From Rhizobium sp. CF122 (GTDB lineage: Bacteria; Pseudomonadota; Alphaproteobacteria; Rhizobiales; Rhizobiaceae): a stretch of 64,000 nucleotides of DNA. The notes beneath the pieces are model-generated. The model worked only from the letters and a program-made list of their open reading frames with translations. It was not told the origin of the DNA and did not search any database. Both the position numbers and the translations under genes were made by a program. Positions 52,752-61,569 of the stretch are shown piece by piece (position 1 is the stretch's first letter; each line of letters begins with the position of its first letter). The DNA is taken from assembly GCF_000282035.1 (NCBI RefSeq), contig NZ_AKKA01000119.1, forward strand, positions 19,356-83,355. The letters are read 5' to 3'.

Positions 52752-53651
52752 CTATTCCGACAGTGCGGCCATACGCGCCTTCAAGAGGTCGATCATCCCT
52801 TTCACCTTCGTCGTCAACGCGCCCGGCGGTCGCAGCGCGTGGATGCAGCTGCCGTCTGGTCTCGGCGGCAGCGCGGGGAAGAGCCGCACCAGCCGGCCGT
52901 GCCGGAGCGGCTCGGCCACCAGCCATGTTTGCAGATGGATGATCCCCAGCCCTGCGATGGCGCTTGCAAGAAGCCCATCCATGTCGGCGCAGACAAAACG
53001 ACCGGAAACCTCGAGCCGGTCTTCCGAGCCGGTTTCGCCGAACTGCCACATCCCAGCCTTCATCGGCTTCGGTGTGGTCAGGCAGGCGTGATGCACGAGG
53101 TCTGCCGGGACCGCCGGAACACCGTGGCGCTGAAGATAGGACGGCGCGGCGCAGACGACGCTCTCGGTTGCCGCAAGCTTCGTCACGAGAAGCGCGGAAT
53201 CCTGCAGCTTGCCGATGCGGACAGCAAGATCGATGCTCTCCCCGATGGGATTCACGGCCCGATCCTCCAAAGACAGTTCGAGATGCACCTTCGGGAATCG
53301 TTCCAGATAGATCGGCACCAACGGAACGACGTGACGCCGGCCGAAGCAGACCGGCGCCGAAATCGTCAGCCATCCCTGCGGTTCGCTCGCCATCGCCGCC
53401 ACAACGCTCCGGGTCTCCTCGAGCTGGCCAAGCGCCTGCCGGGCGCGATGGCAAAGTGTCTCCCCCGCTGACGTCAATGCGAGCCGACGCGTCGACCGAT
53501 AGAATAGCTCCACCCCGAGTTCACTTTCCAGCAGGTCGACCTGCCGTGATATCGACGACGCCTGCATGCCGAGTTCCCGGCCGGCAGCGGAAAAGCTTCC
53601 CGCGGCAACGACCTTGAGGAAGATGTCCAATCGATCCGCGAAACCCGTCAT
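52752..53651 (-). CDS. LysR-family transcriptional regulator
   Basis: Regulator of 299 residues. The winged HTH (FLKVVAAGSFSAAGRELGMQ, then SSISRQVDLLESELGVELFY) spans about residues 8-65, followed by the LysR substrate-binding domain (GWLTISAPVCFGRRHVVPL; the CrgA-like LHHACL variant at VHHACLTT). It is divergent from a serine hydrolase gene across 186 bp, the classical LysR layout. The regulator and hydrolase sit between the dapE operon and truA. Confidence 0.9.
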   Translation of the reverse strand: MTGFADRLDIFLKVVAAGSFSAAGRELGMQASSISRQVDLLESELGVELFYRSTRRLALTSAGETLCHRARQALGQLEETRSVVAAMASEPQGWLTISAPVCFGRRHVVPLVPIYLERFPKVHLELSLEDRAVNPIGESIDLAVRIGKLQDSALLVTKLAATESVVCAAPSYLQRHGVPAVPADLVHHACLTTPKPMKAGMWQFGETGSEDRLEVSGRFVCADMDGLLASAIAGLGIIHLQTWLVAEPLRHGRLVRLFPALPPRPDGSCIHALRPPGALTTKVKGMIDLLKARMAALSE

Positions 53652-53837
53652 CTTTGCGCCCTATGCTCAGCTCCTGAGAATATAGAGCCGATTATCGCAG
53701 CTGTGCGCAAGTATTAAGGTCCTCGCTGTTGTCACACGAGCCCTCCTCGGCGCGACCCACCTCTTCCGGATGTTACACACCGCTGGTCTCGAGGCCGGCC
53801 GACCGATACTGCACGCCATTTCTTTGAGAGGAAAAAC

Positions 53838-55001
53838 ATGCCTTCCGATACAATCGCCATCAGACCGGACCGGCAAATTTCTCGGCGGCTCGACAGCGCA
53901 ATCGACTCCGCATTGGAAGAGAAGCGGCTCGTTGGAACTGTGGTCCTCGTCGCCCAGGAGGGCAGCATTGCCTATAGTCGCACCGCCGGCATGGCGGATC
54001 GGGAGAACAGCGTGCCAATGCGCACGGACACGATCTTCCGGCTTTCCTCGGTGACCAAACCGATCGTCACCATCGCCGCCATGCGGCTCGTCGAAGAGGG
54101 ACAGATCAATCTCGCTGATCCTGTCACTCGCTGGCTACCCTATTTCCGTCCACGGCTGCCGGACGGATCTGAACCGGCCATCACGATCCATCATCTGCTG
54201 ACGCACACGGCGGGCCTCGGCGACAGTTTGATAGGCGATGCCGGCGAAAGGAGGCCAGACGGCACCAATTTCGCGGGCGGACACCCTGCCTGCATCGCGC
54301 TCGAAGAAAAACTTCGCCGGCTTGCGAGCGAACCGTTGCTTTACGAGCCCGGTGGAGGCTGGCGCTATTCGATCTCGATGGATGTGCTCGGCGGCGTCAT
54401 CGAAAAAGAGACCGGCGGCCCGCTGGGCGAAGCAGTCGCCGCGCTCGTCACTCAACCGCTCGGACTTTCCGATACCGCGTTTCATGTAACGGATCGCGGT
54501 CGTCTTGCCGTCCCCTACAAGAATGCGACGCCGGGACCCGAGCCGATGGCGTGCGAGGATTCGGTCGTCACCTCTTCCGGCGTGATCCGCTATTCGACGG
54601 AGCGCATCCTCGATCCTCACAGCTATCACTCCGCCAGCGGCGGCATGGCAGGCACAGCCGAGGACATCCTCGCCATACTCGAAACCGTTAGACGTGGCGG
54701 AGCGCCGCTGCTTGATGCAGGCACCGTTTCCGCAATGGTCCACGACCAGACGAACGGCCTTACTGAGCTTGCGCGACCCGGGCTAGGTTTCGGCTACGGC
54801 TGGGCTGTTGTCACCGATCCGGACCACTCCGACTTGCCGCTGGCGCGGGGAGCGCTCCAGTGGGGCGGCGTCTACGGCCACTCATGGTTCGTCGATCGGG
54901 AAAGGAAACTGACAGTGGTGGCGCTTACGAACACAGCGCTCGAAGGATTGTTCGGCGCCTTCCCGCTGGATATCGGCAAGGCCATCTATCGGGCGCTGTA
55001 G
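53838..55001 (+). CDS. serine hydrolase, class C beta-lactamase family
   Basis: Protein of 387 residues of the beta-lactamase/transpeptidase-like family (Pfam Beta-lactamase). SxxK is SVTK at residues 71-74 (FRLSSVTKPIV); YSI in GGGWRYSISMDVLG supplies the Tyr; GGVYGHSWF replaces the KTG-like third box. No signal peptide is seen, so it is more likely a cytoplasmic esterase (EstB-like) than a resistance enzyme. GAGAGGAAAA precedes the ATG. Probably regulated by the divergent LysR protein. Confidence 0.85.
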   Translation: MPSDTIAIRPDRQISRRLDSAIDSALEEKRLVGTVVLVAQEGSIAYSRTAGMADRENSVPMRTDTIFRLSSVTKPIVTIAAMRLVEEGQINLADPVTRWLPYFRPRLPDGSEPAITIHHLLTHTAGLGDSLIGDAGERRPDGTNFAGGHPACIALEEKLRRLASEPLLYEPGGGWRYSISMDVLGGVIEKETGGPLGEAVAALVTQPLGLSDTAFHVTDRGRLAVPYKNATPGPEPMACEDSVVTSSGVIRYSTERILDPHSYHSASGGMAGTAEDILAILETVRRGGAPLLDAGTVSAMVHDQTNGLTELARPGLGFGYGWAVVTDPDHSDLPLARGALQWGGVYGHSWFVDRERKLTVVALTNTALEGLFGAFPLDIGKAIYRAL

Positions 55002-55007
55002 GCCGGG

Positions 55008-55820
55008 TCATGATAGGTCGTCACCGTCATCGCTGTCGCCGCCCACCAGCAGCGGGCGGCGATCGGTGATCACCGCCGGATAATCCACCTGCATGAAGTA
55101 AAGTCCATCCGGGGGTGCAACGGGACCGCAGGCCTTGCGGTCGCGGGCATCCAGCGCGGCACGGACATCGTTCGGCGTCCATTTGCCCTCGCCCGCAAGC
55201 TTCAGTGTTCCCGCGAAAGAACGGATCTGGTTGTGCAGGAAGCTTTGGGCGGTGGCGCGAATCTCGATCAATTCGCCGTTTCTTGTCACGTCCAGCCGAT
55301 CGAGCGTGCGGATCGGACTGTTGGCCTGGCAATGGGCGGAGCGGAACGTCGAGAAATCGTGCTTGCCGACCAATGCCTGCGCCGCTGCATGCATGGCCTC
55401 GTGATCGAGCGGCTTCGGCACCCACCAGGCCTTACCGGCCTCAAGCGCCAATGGCGCGCGACGGCTGATGATGCGATAAAGATAGTGGCGCCGCAGTGCC
55501 GAGAAGCGGGCATCAAAGAACTCGCTTGCCGCTTCCACACTGATGATCGCGACGCGCTCGCCGGCCAGCTTGAGATGGGCGTTCAGCGCGTTTTGAAGCT
55601 TGAAAGGCAACCATTCCCTGGCAAGATCGGCATGAATAACCTGACCTGTAGCATGAACGCCGGAATCGGTTCGGCCCGCCCCACGGATCGATACCGTCTC
55701 ACCGCTTGCCGACAGGATCGCCTTCTCGATCGCGCCCTGAACGGAAGGTCCGTTTTCCTGCCGCTGCCAGCCGACGTAAGGACCACCGTCATATTCGACG
55801 ATCATGCGATAGCGATGCAT
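55008..55820 (-). CDS. truA: tRNA pseudouridine(38-40) synthase
   Basis: Makes pseudouridine at positions 38-40 of the anticodon arm. The 270-residue protein has the catalytic Asp52 in RGAGRTDSGVHATGQ and the family motifs YDGGPYVGWQRQ and FLHNQIRSFAGTL. The last ~15 residues (GGDSDDGDDLS) are an acidic tail beyond the usual end. It overlaps fmt by one base (TGATG), so fmt and truA are coupled. Confidence 0.95.
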   Translation of the reverse strand: MHRYRMIVEYDGGPYVGWQRQENGPSVQGAIEKAILSASGETVSIRGAGRTDSGVHATGQVIHADLAREWLPFKLQNALNAHLKLAGERVAIISVEAASEFFDARFSALRRHYLYRIISRRAPLALEAGKAWWVPKPLDHEAMHAAAQALVGKHDFSTFRSAHCQANSPIRTLDRLDVTRNGELIEIRATAQSFLHNQIRSFAGTLKLAGEGKWTPNDVRAALDARDRKACGPVAPPDGLYFMQVDYPAVITDRRPLLVGGDSDDGDDLS

Positions 55821-56755
55821 CAGGACAGCCTCGTGCCAGATGCGAGCGATGTCCCACGCAGGAAGTCGGCAGTCGGCAACTGCTTGCCGCCGGCCTTCTG
55901 CAATCTAGTCAGGCGAACGGCGCCGGTTCCGCAGGCAACGACAAGATCGTCTGTCAGCAGTTCGCCGGCGCTGCCGCTGCCTTTCGCAAGTTCCGAGGCC
56001 AACACCTTGACACGCTCAGGCTTGTCGCCAATTGCCACTTCGAGCCATGCGCCCGGAAATGGCGCCAGACCGCGAATGTGGTTATGGACATCTATAGCGT
56101 CTCGCGAGAAGTCGATCCGCGTCTCGCCCTTGTCGATCTTGGCGGCGTAGAGCACGCCGTCCGAAGGCTGCGGCGTCAGGGGAAGATTGCCCGTCTCGAG
56201 CTTGACCATTGCCTCAGCCATCGCCTTAGCGCCGACATGCATCAGCGCGTCGTGCAACTCCCCGGCCGTAGTGTTCGCGCCGATCTCGACTTCGCTGGTG
56301 AGGGCCACCGGGCCGGTGTCCAGGCCCTTGTCCATCTTCATCACCATCATGCCGGTCGTCTGATCGCCGGCCATGATCGCCCGCTGGATCGGTGCAGCAC
56401 CCCGCCACCGCGGCAGCAGCGAGGCATGACCATTATAGCAGCCGTAGCGCGTACCGGTCAGGATCGCCTCCGGCAGCAGCAAGCCATAGGCCACGACAAC
56501 GGCAACGTCCGCATCGTGAGCCTTGAAGCGTTCGCGTTCTTCCGGATCCTTGAAATTCACTGGCGTAAAGACGGGGATACCGAGCAGTTCGGCAGCCTGA
56601 TGCACAGGTGACTTCTGCAGATCGAGGCCACGTCGTCCGCCCGGCCTTGGCGGTTGGCTGTAGACAGCGAGGATCGTATGCCCGGCATCGACCAACGCTC
56701 GCAAAGTCGGAACGGAGAATTCGGGCGTACCCATGAAGATGATGCGAAGCGACAT
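55820..56755 (-). CDS. fmt: methionyl-tRNA formyltransferase
   Basis: Formylates initiator Met-tRNA. The 311-residue protein has the N-terminal GART-type Rossmann domain (IIFMGTPEFSVPTLRAL; HASLLPRWRGAAPIQRAI with the catalytic residues) and a C-terminal tRNA-binding OB domain (IRGLAPFPGAW). It lies between def and truA, all on the minus strand; def and fmt are the enzymes that remove and add the formyl group. Confidence 0.97.
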   Translation of the reverse strand: MSLRIIFMGTPEFSVPTLRALVDAGHTILAVYSQPPRPGGRRGLDLQKSPVHQAAELLGIPVFTPVNFKDPEERERFKAHDADVAVVVAYGLLLPEAILTGTRYGCYNGHASLLPRWRGAAPIQRAIMAGDQTTGMMVMKMDKGLDTGPVALTSEVEIGANTTAGELHDALMHVGAKAMAEAMVKLETGNLPLTPQPSDGVLYAAKIDKGETRIDFSRDAIDVHNHIRGLAPFPGAWLEVAIGDKPERVKVLASELAKGSGSAGELLTDDLVVACGTGAVRLTRLQKAGGKQLPTADFLRGTSLASGTRLS

Positions 56756-56866
56756 TTTATCCCGCCATGTTTCCGGTCGGCCTCTTCAAACGGGGTTGCG
56801 AGCGTCAGATCAAGCCGTCGGATCGCAATCGGCGCACCGCAAGCCGGCTGCCGGCGCAACTCAGAG

Positions 56867-57385
56867 CTAGAGCGCCTTCGCCGACTTCGCCGCCTTGGTG
56901 AACTTCTTGATCACCATGTCTCGCTTGAGGCGAGAGATGTGGTCGATGAAGAGTACGCCATTCAGGTGATCGATCTCATGCTGCAGGCAGGTCGCGAGCA
57001 GGCCGTCGGCCTGCACCGTCTGCTCCTTGCCGTCTCGGTCGAGATATTTCACGGTGACGGCCGCCGGGCGTTCGACTTCGGCATAGTAATCAGGGATGGA
57101 AAGGCATCCCTCCTCATACACCGAGCGCTCGTCGGACGATGCGAGGATCTCCGGATTGACGAATACGAGGGGCTGCTTCTCTTCGCCTTCACGGGAAACG
57201 TCAATGACCAGCATGCGGCGCGGCACGCCGATCTGGATGGCAGCAAGGCCGATACCTGGCGCGTCATACATGGTTTCAAGCATGTCGTCGGCAAGGCGCT
57301 GGAAATCGGCATCGACGCGCTCGATCAGCTTGGAAACCTGACGAAGCAGCGGATCGGGGAGAATGATGAGTGGCTTGATGGTCAT
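56867..57385 (-). CDS. def: peptide deformylase
   Basis: Removes the N-formyl group from nascent proteins. The 172-residue metalloenzyme has all three motifs: GIGLAA, EGCLS (metal Cys) and HEIDH (metal His and catalytic Glu). The start MTIKPLIILPDPLLR at 57385 matches family N-termini; a Met six codons earlier is possible. It is 111 bp upstream of fmt on the same strand. A globin-coupled chemoreceptor lies next, before rmuC. Confidence 0.96.
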   Translation of the reverse strand: MTIKPLIILPDPLLRQVSKLIERVDADFQRLADDMLETMYDAPGIGLAAIQIGVPRRMLVIDVSREGEEKQPLVFVNPEILASSDERSVYEEGCLSIPDYYAEVERPAAVTVKYLDRDGKEQTVQADGLLATCLQHEIDHLNGVLFIDHISRLKRDMVIKKFTKAAKSAKAL

Positions 57386-57482
57386 GGCGTTCCCATAACG
57401 CATCTTTTTCCAGGATGGAATTATCCGGTAGGCGGGTGGAGCGCTTTTTTACGCTCCAGCCCGGAATTTAGCCGCATTCCTG

Positions 57483-58979
57483 TCAGGCGGCGCGGCGCGG
57501 AGCGGCCATCGAACGATGTCCGACGCCCGTGCGGAAGCGCTGCAGCAGCGCCACCAGATTATCGACCTCGCCGCGAAGGCGCCGTGTCTCGGCTGAGGTA
57601 TTCTCGACCATACCCGAGTTCTGCTGCGTGATCGTGTCCATGTTGCGAATGGCGACGCTGACCTCGTTGACACCGGTAGCCTGATCGCGTGCCGCGGCGG
57701 CGATATCGGCAACGAAGCGGTTGATGATATCGATGCGGTTGATCATGTCGTTCAGTGCCTCGCCGGTGCTGCTGACGATGTCGACCCCTTCGTTCACCTG
57801 TGACGAGCTTTCCGAAATCAGGTTCTTGATCTCCTTGGCCGCATCGGCGGTGCGTTGCGCGAGTTGGCGGACTTCTTGCGCCACAACGGCAAAACCTTTG
57901 CCTGCGTCGCCGGCACGCGCAGCTTCAACGCCGGCGTTCAGCGCCAGCAGGTTCGTCTGGAAGGCAATCTCATCGATCACACCGATGATCTTTGCGATCT
58001 CGGTCGATGACTTTTCGATGCCGGCCATCGCGGAAACGGCGCTGGTGACGAGTTCGCCCGAACTCTTGGCCTTCTGTTGTGTCTCGCGAACAGCACCGGA
58101 TGCCTTTTCGGCGTTTGCGGCCGTCTGGCCGACGCTGACCGAGAGTTGCTGCAGTGCCGCCGAGCTTTCCTCGACGCCGGCGGCTTGCTGCGCCGTGCGC
58201 AATGCAAGATCATCCGAGGCCTTGGCAATCACGTCCGTGCCCCGCAGGATTTCACCCGAAGTTGCCCGTACCGACGCGAAGGACGTACGAAGAGCAGCGA
58301 CCGCGCGATTGTAATCGTCGGCCATGCCCTTGAAATTGCCGGGGAGGTCGGGCGGTAGCGTCGCCTCGAGATCGCCGTTCGAAAGCGCTTCCAGGCTGCG
58401 GCGAAGATGATCGAGGGCGATTGCCTGATCCTGCTCGGCTTTCGCCCGCTCTTCCTCCAGCTTGCGGCGCTTCTCTTCAAGTGCTTCGAGGTAGACCGAG
58501 ATCGAGTAATCCATATCGAGCATCGCGGCCTTGATAACGGCGGCGAGCTTCTCGGCCAGCACCTTGCCCTGCTGCCTGGCGAACATCGAGGGCCACTGCT
58601 TGGCCATGAGGCCCTTCACGAGTTCGCTCATCAGCAAGGCATAGCCACCGATGTACCAGCGCGGTTCGAGGCCGATGCGGGCATGCGTCTTGCCAACCGC
58701 AACCACGCCTTTCACATAGGCCTCGTCGAAGTTGCCGCCGGCCAGATTGGCCCAGTGATCTTCCTGGCGCTTCTTGGCGTGCCCCATATGCGCCTTGTCG
58801 GCAAAGAAGCCCGCGACCTCGGATGTCTTCGCCAGCTTCGCGTAGAACTTGTCGAGGGCGCCGCCGAGCAGCTCCGCGATCGCCGGGCGCATCTCGCGAA
58901 GCGCCGTGCGGGCTCCATCATCCAACTCGATGAAATCGAGGCGTTGCTTGAGCGCGCTGTCGGACTGCTGGCTGGTCAT
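57483..58979 (-). CDS. globin-coupled (haem) chemoreceptor
   Basis: Cytoplasmic methyl-accepting protein of 498 residues. Residues ~10-170 are a protoglobin sensor like HemAT (AGFFADKAHMGHAKKRQEDHW; ARIGLEPRWYIGGYALLMSEL, with a likely haem His in KTHARIGL), then a coiled coil (KRRKLEEERAKAEQDQ), a HAMP-like stretch and a signalling domain with tip motif EIAFQTNLLALNAGVEAARAGDAG. No membrane segment and no NWEEF tail are present. It probably senses oxygen or NO. The first Met of the frame is a TTG further upstream; ATG 58979 is preferred. Confidence 0.9.
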   Translation of the reverse strand: MTSQQSDSALKQRLDFIELDDGARTALREMRPAIAELLGGALDKFYAKLAKTSEVAGFFADKAHMGHAKKRQEDHWANLAGGNFDEAYVKGVVAVGKTHARIGLEPRWYIGGYALLMSELVKGLMAKQWPSMFARQQGKVLAEKLAAVIKAAMLDMDYSISVYLEALEEKRRKLEEERAKAEQDQAIALDHLRRSLEALSNGDLEATLPPDLPGNFKGMADDYNRAVAALRTSFASVRATSGEILRGTDVIAKASDDLALRTAQQAAGVEESSAALQQLSVSVGQTAANAEKASGAVRETQQKAKSSGELVTSAVSAMAGIEKSSTEIAKIIGVIDEIAFQTNLLALNAGVEAARAGDAGKGFAVVAQEVRQLAQRTADAAKEIKNLISESSSQVNEGVDIVSSTGEALNDMINRIDIINRFVADIAAAARDQATGVNEVSVAIRNMDTITQQNSGMVENTSAETRRLRGEVDNLVALLQRFRTGVGHRSMAAPRRAA

Positions 58980-59176
58980 GATGTCTCTGCTTTGCGATTG
59001 ATGCTGAAAGGAAAATTGAGCAGAGCTTTTGCGCAATATGGTTGAGCAATGGTTAAATGCGCTTCCGATTCGTCAGCTGCCGTTTGCTCTCTGATGTCAT
59101 CTGGTTTGCCGGAAAGCTTGTGGGTTGTTCACGTTTTGATCTGGATATCTCATTTGAGTTTGCTATTGTTGCCAGC

Positions 59177-60403
59177 ATGAACACCAGCTCTGAGTCGTTT
59201 CTCCTCGCCCTGACGCAGATAAGCCCCGCCATGCTGGCCCTTGCCGGAGGCGCAATCGCCGCGCTGATCCTGCTTCTGGTCGTCCTCCTCGTCCGCAGCG
59301 GACAGGTGCGGCGCGAGCAGGCCGAGGTCGCGAGCCTTCGTGCCGCCGAGACGGACGCCCGCATGGCCGAGCTTCTGAAGATCCAGGCCGAGATCCATGG
59401 GCGCATGTCGACGATGGCCGAAGTGTTCGGCTCGAGGCAGTCCGAACTCAACCAGGCGATCAACCAGCGCCTGGACGGAATGTCGCAGCGCGTCAGCACG
59501 ACGATCAGTGAACAGACCAAATCGACGCACGAGAACCTGCAACGGCTGCAGGAGCGTCTCGCCGTCATCGATGCCGCCCAGAGCAATATCCAGACGCTGG
59601 CGAAGGACGTCGTCGGTCTGCAGGCGATCCTCTCCAACAAGCAGACACGCGGCGCTTTCGGCCAATCACGCATGGAGACGATTGTCGCCGATGGCCTGCC
59701 GATGGGCGCCTATGCATTCCAGCAAACGCTGTCCAACGGCTCGCGTCCCGACTGCACGATCCGCATGCCGAACGGCGCGCCGCCGCTGGTGATCGACGCG
59801 AAATTCCCGCTCGAAGCCTGGAACGCGATCCGAGACGCGGGCGGACCGGATGGAGCCAAGGTTGCGTCGCAGCAGTTCCGCCGCGACATGGAGACGCATA
59901 TCCGCGATATCTCGGAGAAATACCTGATCCAGGGGGAGACGCAGGACACAGCCTTCATGTTCGTGCCGTCGGAATCGATCTTTGCCGAGATCCATGAGAA
60001 TTTCGAAGCGATCGTGCAGAAGGCACACCGGTCGCGCATCGTCATCGTGTCACCTTCGCTGCTGATGCTCTCCATCCAGGTCATTCAGGCCGTGCTGAAG
60101 GATCAGCGAATGCGGGCCCAGGCGCATGTCATTCAGGGCGAGGTCGCGAGCTTGATGGACGATCTCGGCCGCCTCGACGAGCGCGTGCGCAAGCTGCAGA
60201 GCCATTTTTCCATGACCCAGAGGGATGTCGACCAGATCCTTACCTCCACCGATAAGCTCACCAAGCGCGGCGCGAAGATCGAGGCTCTGGAATTCGAGGG
60301 CGGCGACAGCGGCAAGGCCACGGCACGAGATAATGACCCGGCGCCGAAATCCGTCGACAGCCGCAGCGGGCTTCTCAAGCTCAGGGTGGTTGACGACGAG
60401 TAA
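59177..60403 (+). CDS. rmuC: DNA recombination protein RmuC
   Basis: RmuC-family protein of 408 residues that limits inversions between short repeats. One N-terminal membrane segment (ALAGGAIAALILLLVVLLV) is followed by a long coiled coil (about 30-150) and a nuclease-like core (VDGLPMGAYAFQQTLSN; VIDAKFPLEAWNA; FVPSESIFAEIHE). The frame is open from 59057, but MNTSSESFLLAL at 59177 starts just before the membrane segment. It is followed 47 bp later by rbsK. Confidence 0.94.
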   Translation: MNTSSESFLLALTQISPAMLALAGGAIAALILLLVVLLVRSGQVRREQAEVASLRAAETDARMAELLKIQAEIHGRMSTMAEVFGSRQSELNQAINQRLDGMSQRVSTTISEQTKSTHENLQRLQERLAVIDAAQSNIQTLAKDVVGLQAILSNKQTRGAFGQSRMETIVADGLPMGAYAFQQTLSNGSRPDCTIRMPNGAPPLVIDAKFPLEAWNAIRDAGGPDGAKVASQQFRRDMETHIRDISEKYLIQGETQDTAFMFVPSESIFAEIHENFEAIVQKAHRSRIVIVSPSLLMLSIQVIQAVLKDQRMRAQAHVIQGEVASLMDDLGRLDERVRKLQSHFSMTQRDVDQILTSTDKLTKRGAKIEALEFEGGDSGKATARDNDPAPKSVDSRSGLLKLRVVDDE

Positions 60404-60450
60404 GGCCTTCGGGCAGTGTCGCGCCCAAGAAAAGCATCGGACGGGACACC

Positions 60451-61350
60451 ATGATCACAGTTTTCGGCTCCATCAATATGGACCTCATCGCCACCACCGC
60501 GCGCTTGCCGAAGCCCGGCGAAACGGTCGCTGGCAATGGCTTCTCGACGGCGGCAGGTGGCAAGGGCGCCAACCAGGCGCTTGCCGCGCGACGCGCCGGG
60601 CGCACCGTTCACATGGCAGGCGCCGTCGGTCGGGATGGCTTCGCAGAGCCGGCGCTCGTATTGCTGAAGGAGGCCGGCACGGGGCTTGAAACCGTCAAGC
60701 AGGTCGACGAGCCGACCGGAACCGCGCTGATCCTGGTCGGTGGCGACGGCGAAAACATGATTGCTGTTGTGCCCGGTGCAAACGGCACGATGACGCCGGG
60801 TGATGCCGATGCAGCGATCGATGCCATGAACAAAGGCGACATCCTGATGCTTCAGCTCGAAGTGCCGGTTCCGGCCGTCGAGCGGGCGCTGGCCGATGCC
60901 CGCGCCAAAGGCGTGACGACCGTGCTCAACCTTGCCCCACTGATCGACGATGCGCCGCGCCTCGGCCGCCTTTCCGATATTGTGATTGCTAACGAAACAG
61001 AGTTCGAGCGCCTCGCCGGCCAGGAAAACATGGGGGCAGATGATCGCGAAGCCGCACTGAAACGGCTGAATGCGGAAACTGGGCAGACCTTGATCGTAAC
61101 GCTCGGCGCAGACGGCGTGATCGCGATCCGCAATGGTGTCATTTCCCGTGCCAAGGGGTTGAAGATCGAGCCCGTCGATACGGTCGGCGCCGGTGACACC
61201 TTCTGCGGCTACTTCGCGGCGAGCCTGGACGAAGGGCTGGATTTCGAGGCCTCCCTGCGGCGTGCGGCCGTCGCCGGCTCGCTCGCTTGCCTGAAGCAGG
61301 GCGCCCAGCCATCGATCCCCTCGAACGCCGAAGTCGCAAACGAGCTATAG
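60451..61350 (+). CDS. rbsK: ribokinase
   Basis: Phosphorylates ribose to ribose-5-phosphate. The 299-residue PfkB-family protein has VFGSINMDLIATTARLPKPGETV, AAGGKGANQALAARRAG (signature 1), GAVGRDGFAEPAL, and DTVGAGDTFCGYFAAS (signature 2 with catalytic Asp). N-terminal N-x-D and GGKGAN favour ribokinase over fructokinase. It lies between rmuC and a chemoreceptor, as in S. meliloti; no ribose transporter is nearby. Confidence 0.93.
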   Translation: MITVFGSINMDLIATTARLPKPGETVAGNGFSTAAGGKGANQALAARRAGRTVHMAGAVGRDGFAEPALVLLKEAGTGLETVKQVDEPTGTALILVGGDGENMIAVVPGANGTMTPGDADAAIDAMNKGDILMLQLEVPVPAVERALADARAKGVTTVLNLAPLIDDAPRLGRLSDIVIANETEFERLAGQENMGADDREAALKRLNAETGQTLIVTLGADGVIAIRNGVISRAKGLKIEPVDTVGAGDTFCGYFAASLDEGLDFEASLRRAAVAGSLACLKQGAQPSIPSNAEVANEL

Positions 61351-61569
61351 GGCAATTCGTCCCGCGACATAGCGGGGCGGCTTGCCGCAGGTTCCATCGA
61401 TTTTCGTTGGATTTCATTCAAATTTAAGAGGTTTCCGACGATGTTCCAGCATCACCGGATCTCTCCCAGGGACCGGCTTCTGTAACGGCTGCTCCATGAG
61501 GGGGCGACGCCCCTCTCCCTGTGCCGATGAATGCCCTCGTCCGGCACATCCTTGCTCCCCGAGGAATCC
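61351..61569. other. rbsK-chemoreceptor gap with small palindrome
   Basis: GGGGCG-A-CGCCCC around 61500-61513 forms a compact GC-rich dyad without a T run. No other feature was seen in this 219-bp gap. Confidence 0.35.

Noticed and set aside
53838..55001. Reading the serine hydrolase as a beta-lactam resistance gene
   Set aside because: It lacks a signal peptide and a KTG box; an esterase-like role is more likely.
57438..57461. Stem TGGAGCG/CGCTCCA downstream of the globin-coupled receptor gene
   Set aside because: A 7-bp stem whose T run is in the loop rather than after the stem; too weak to call a terminator.
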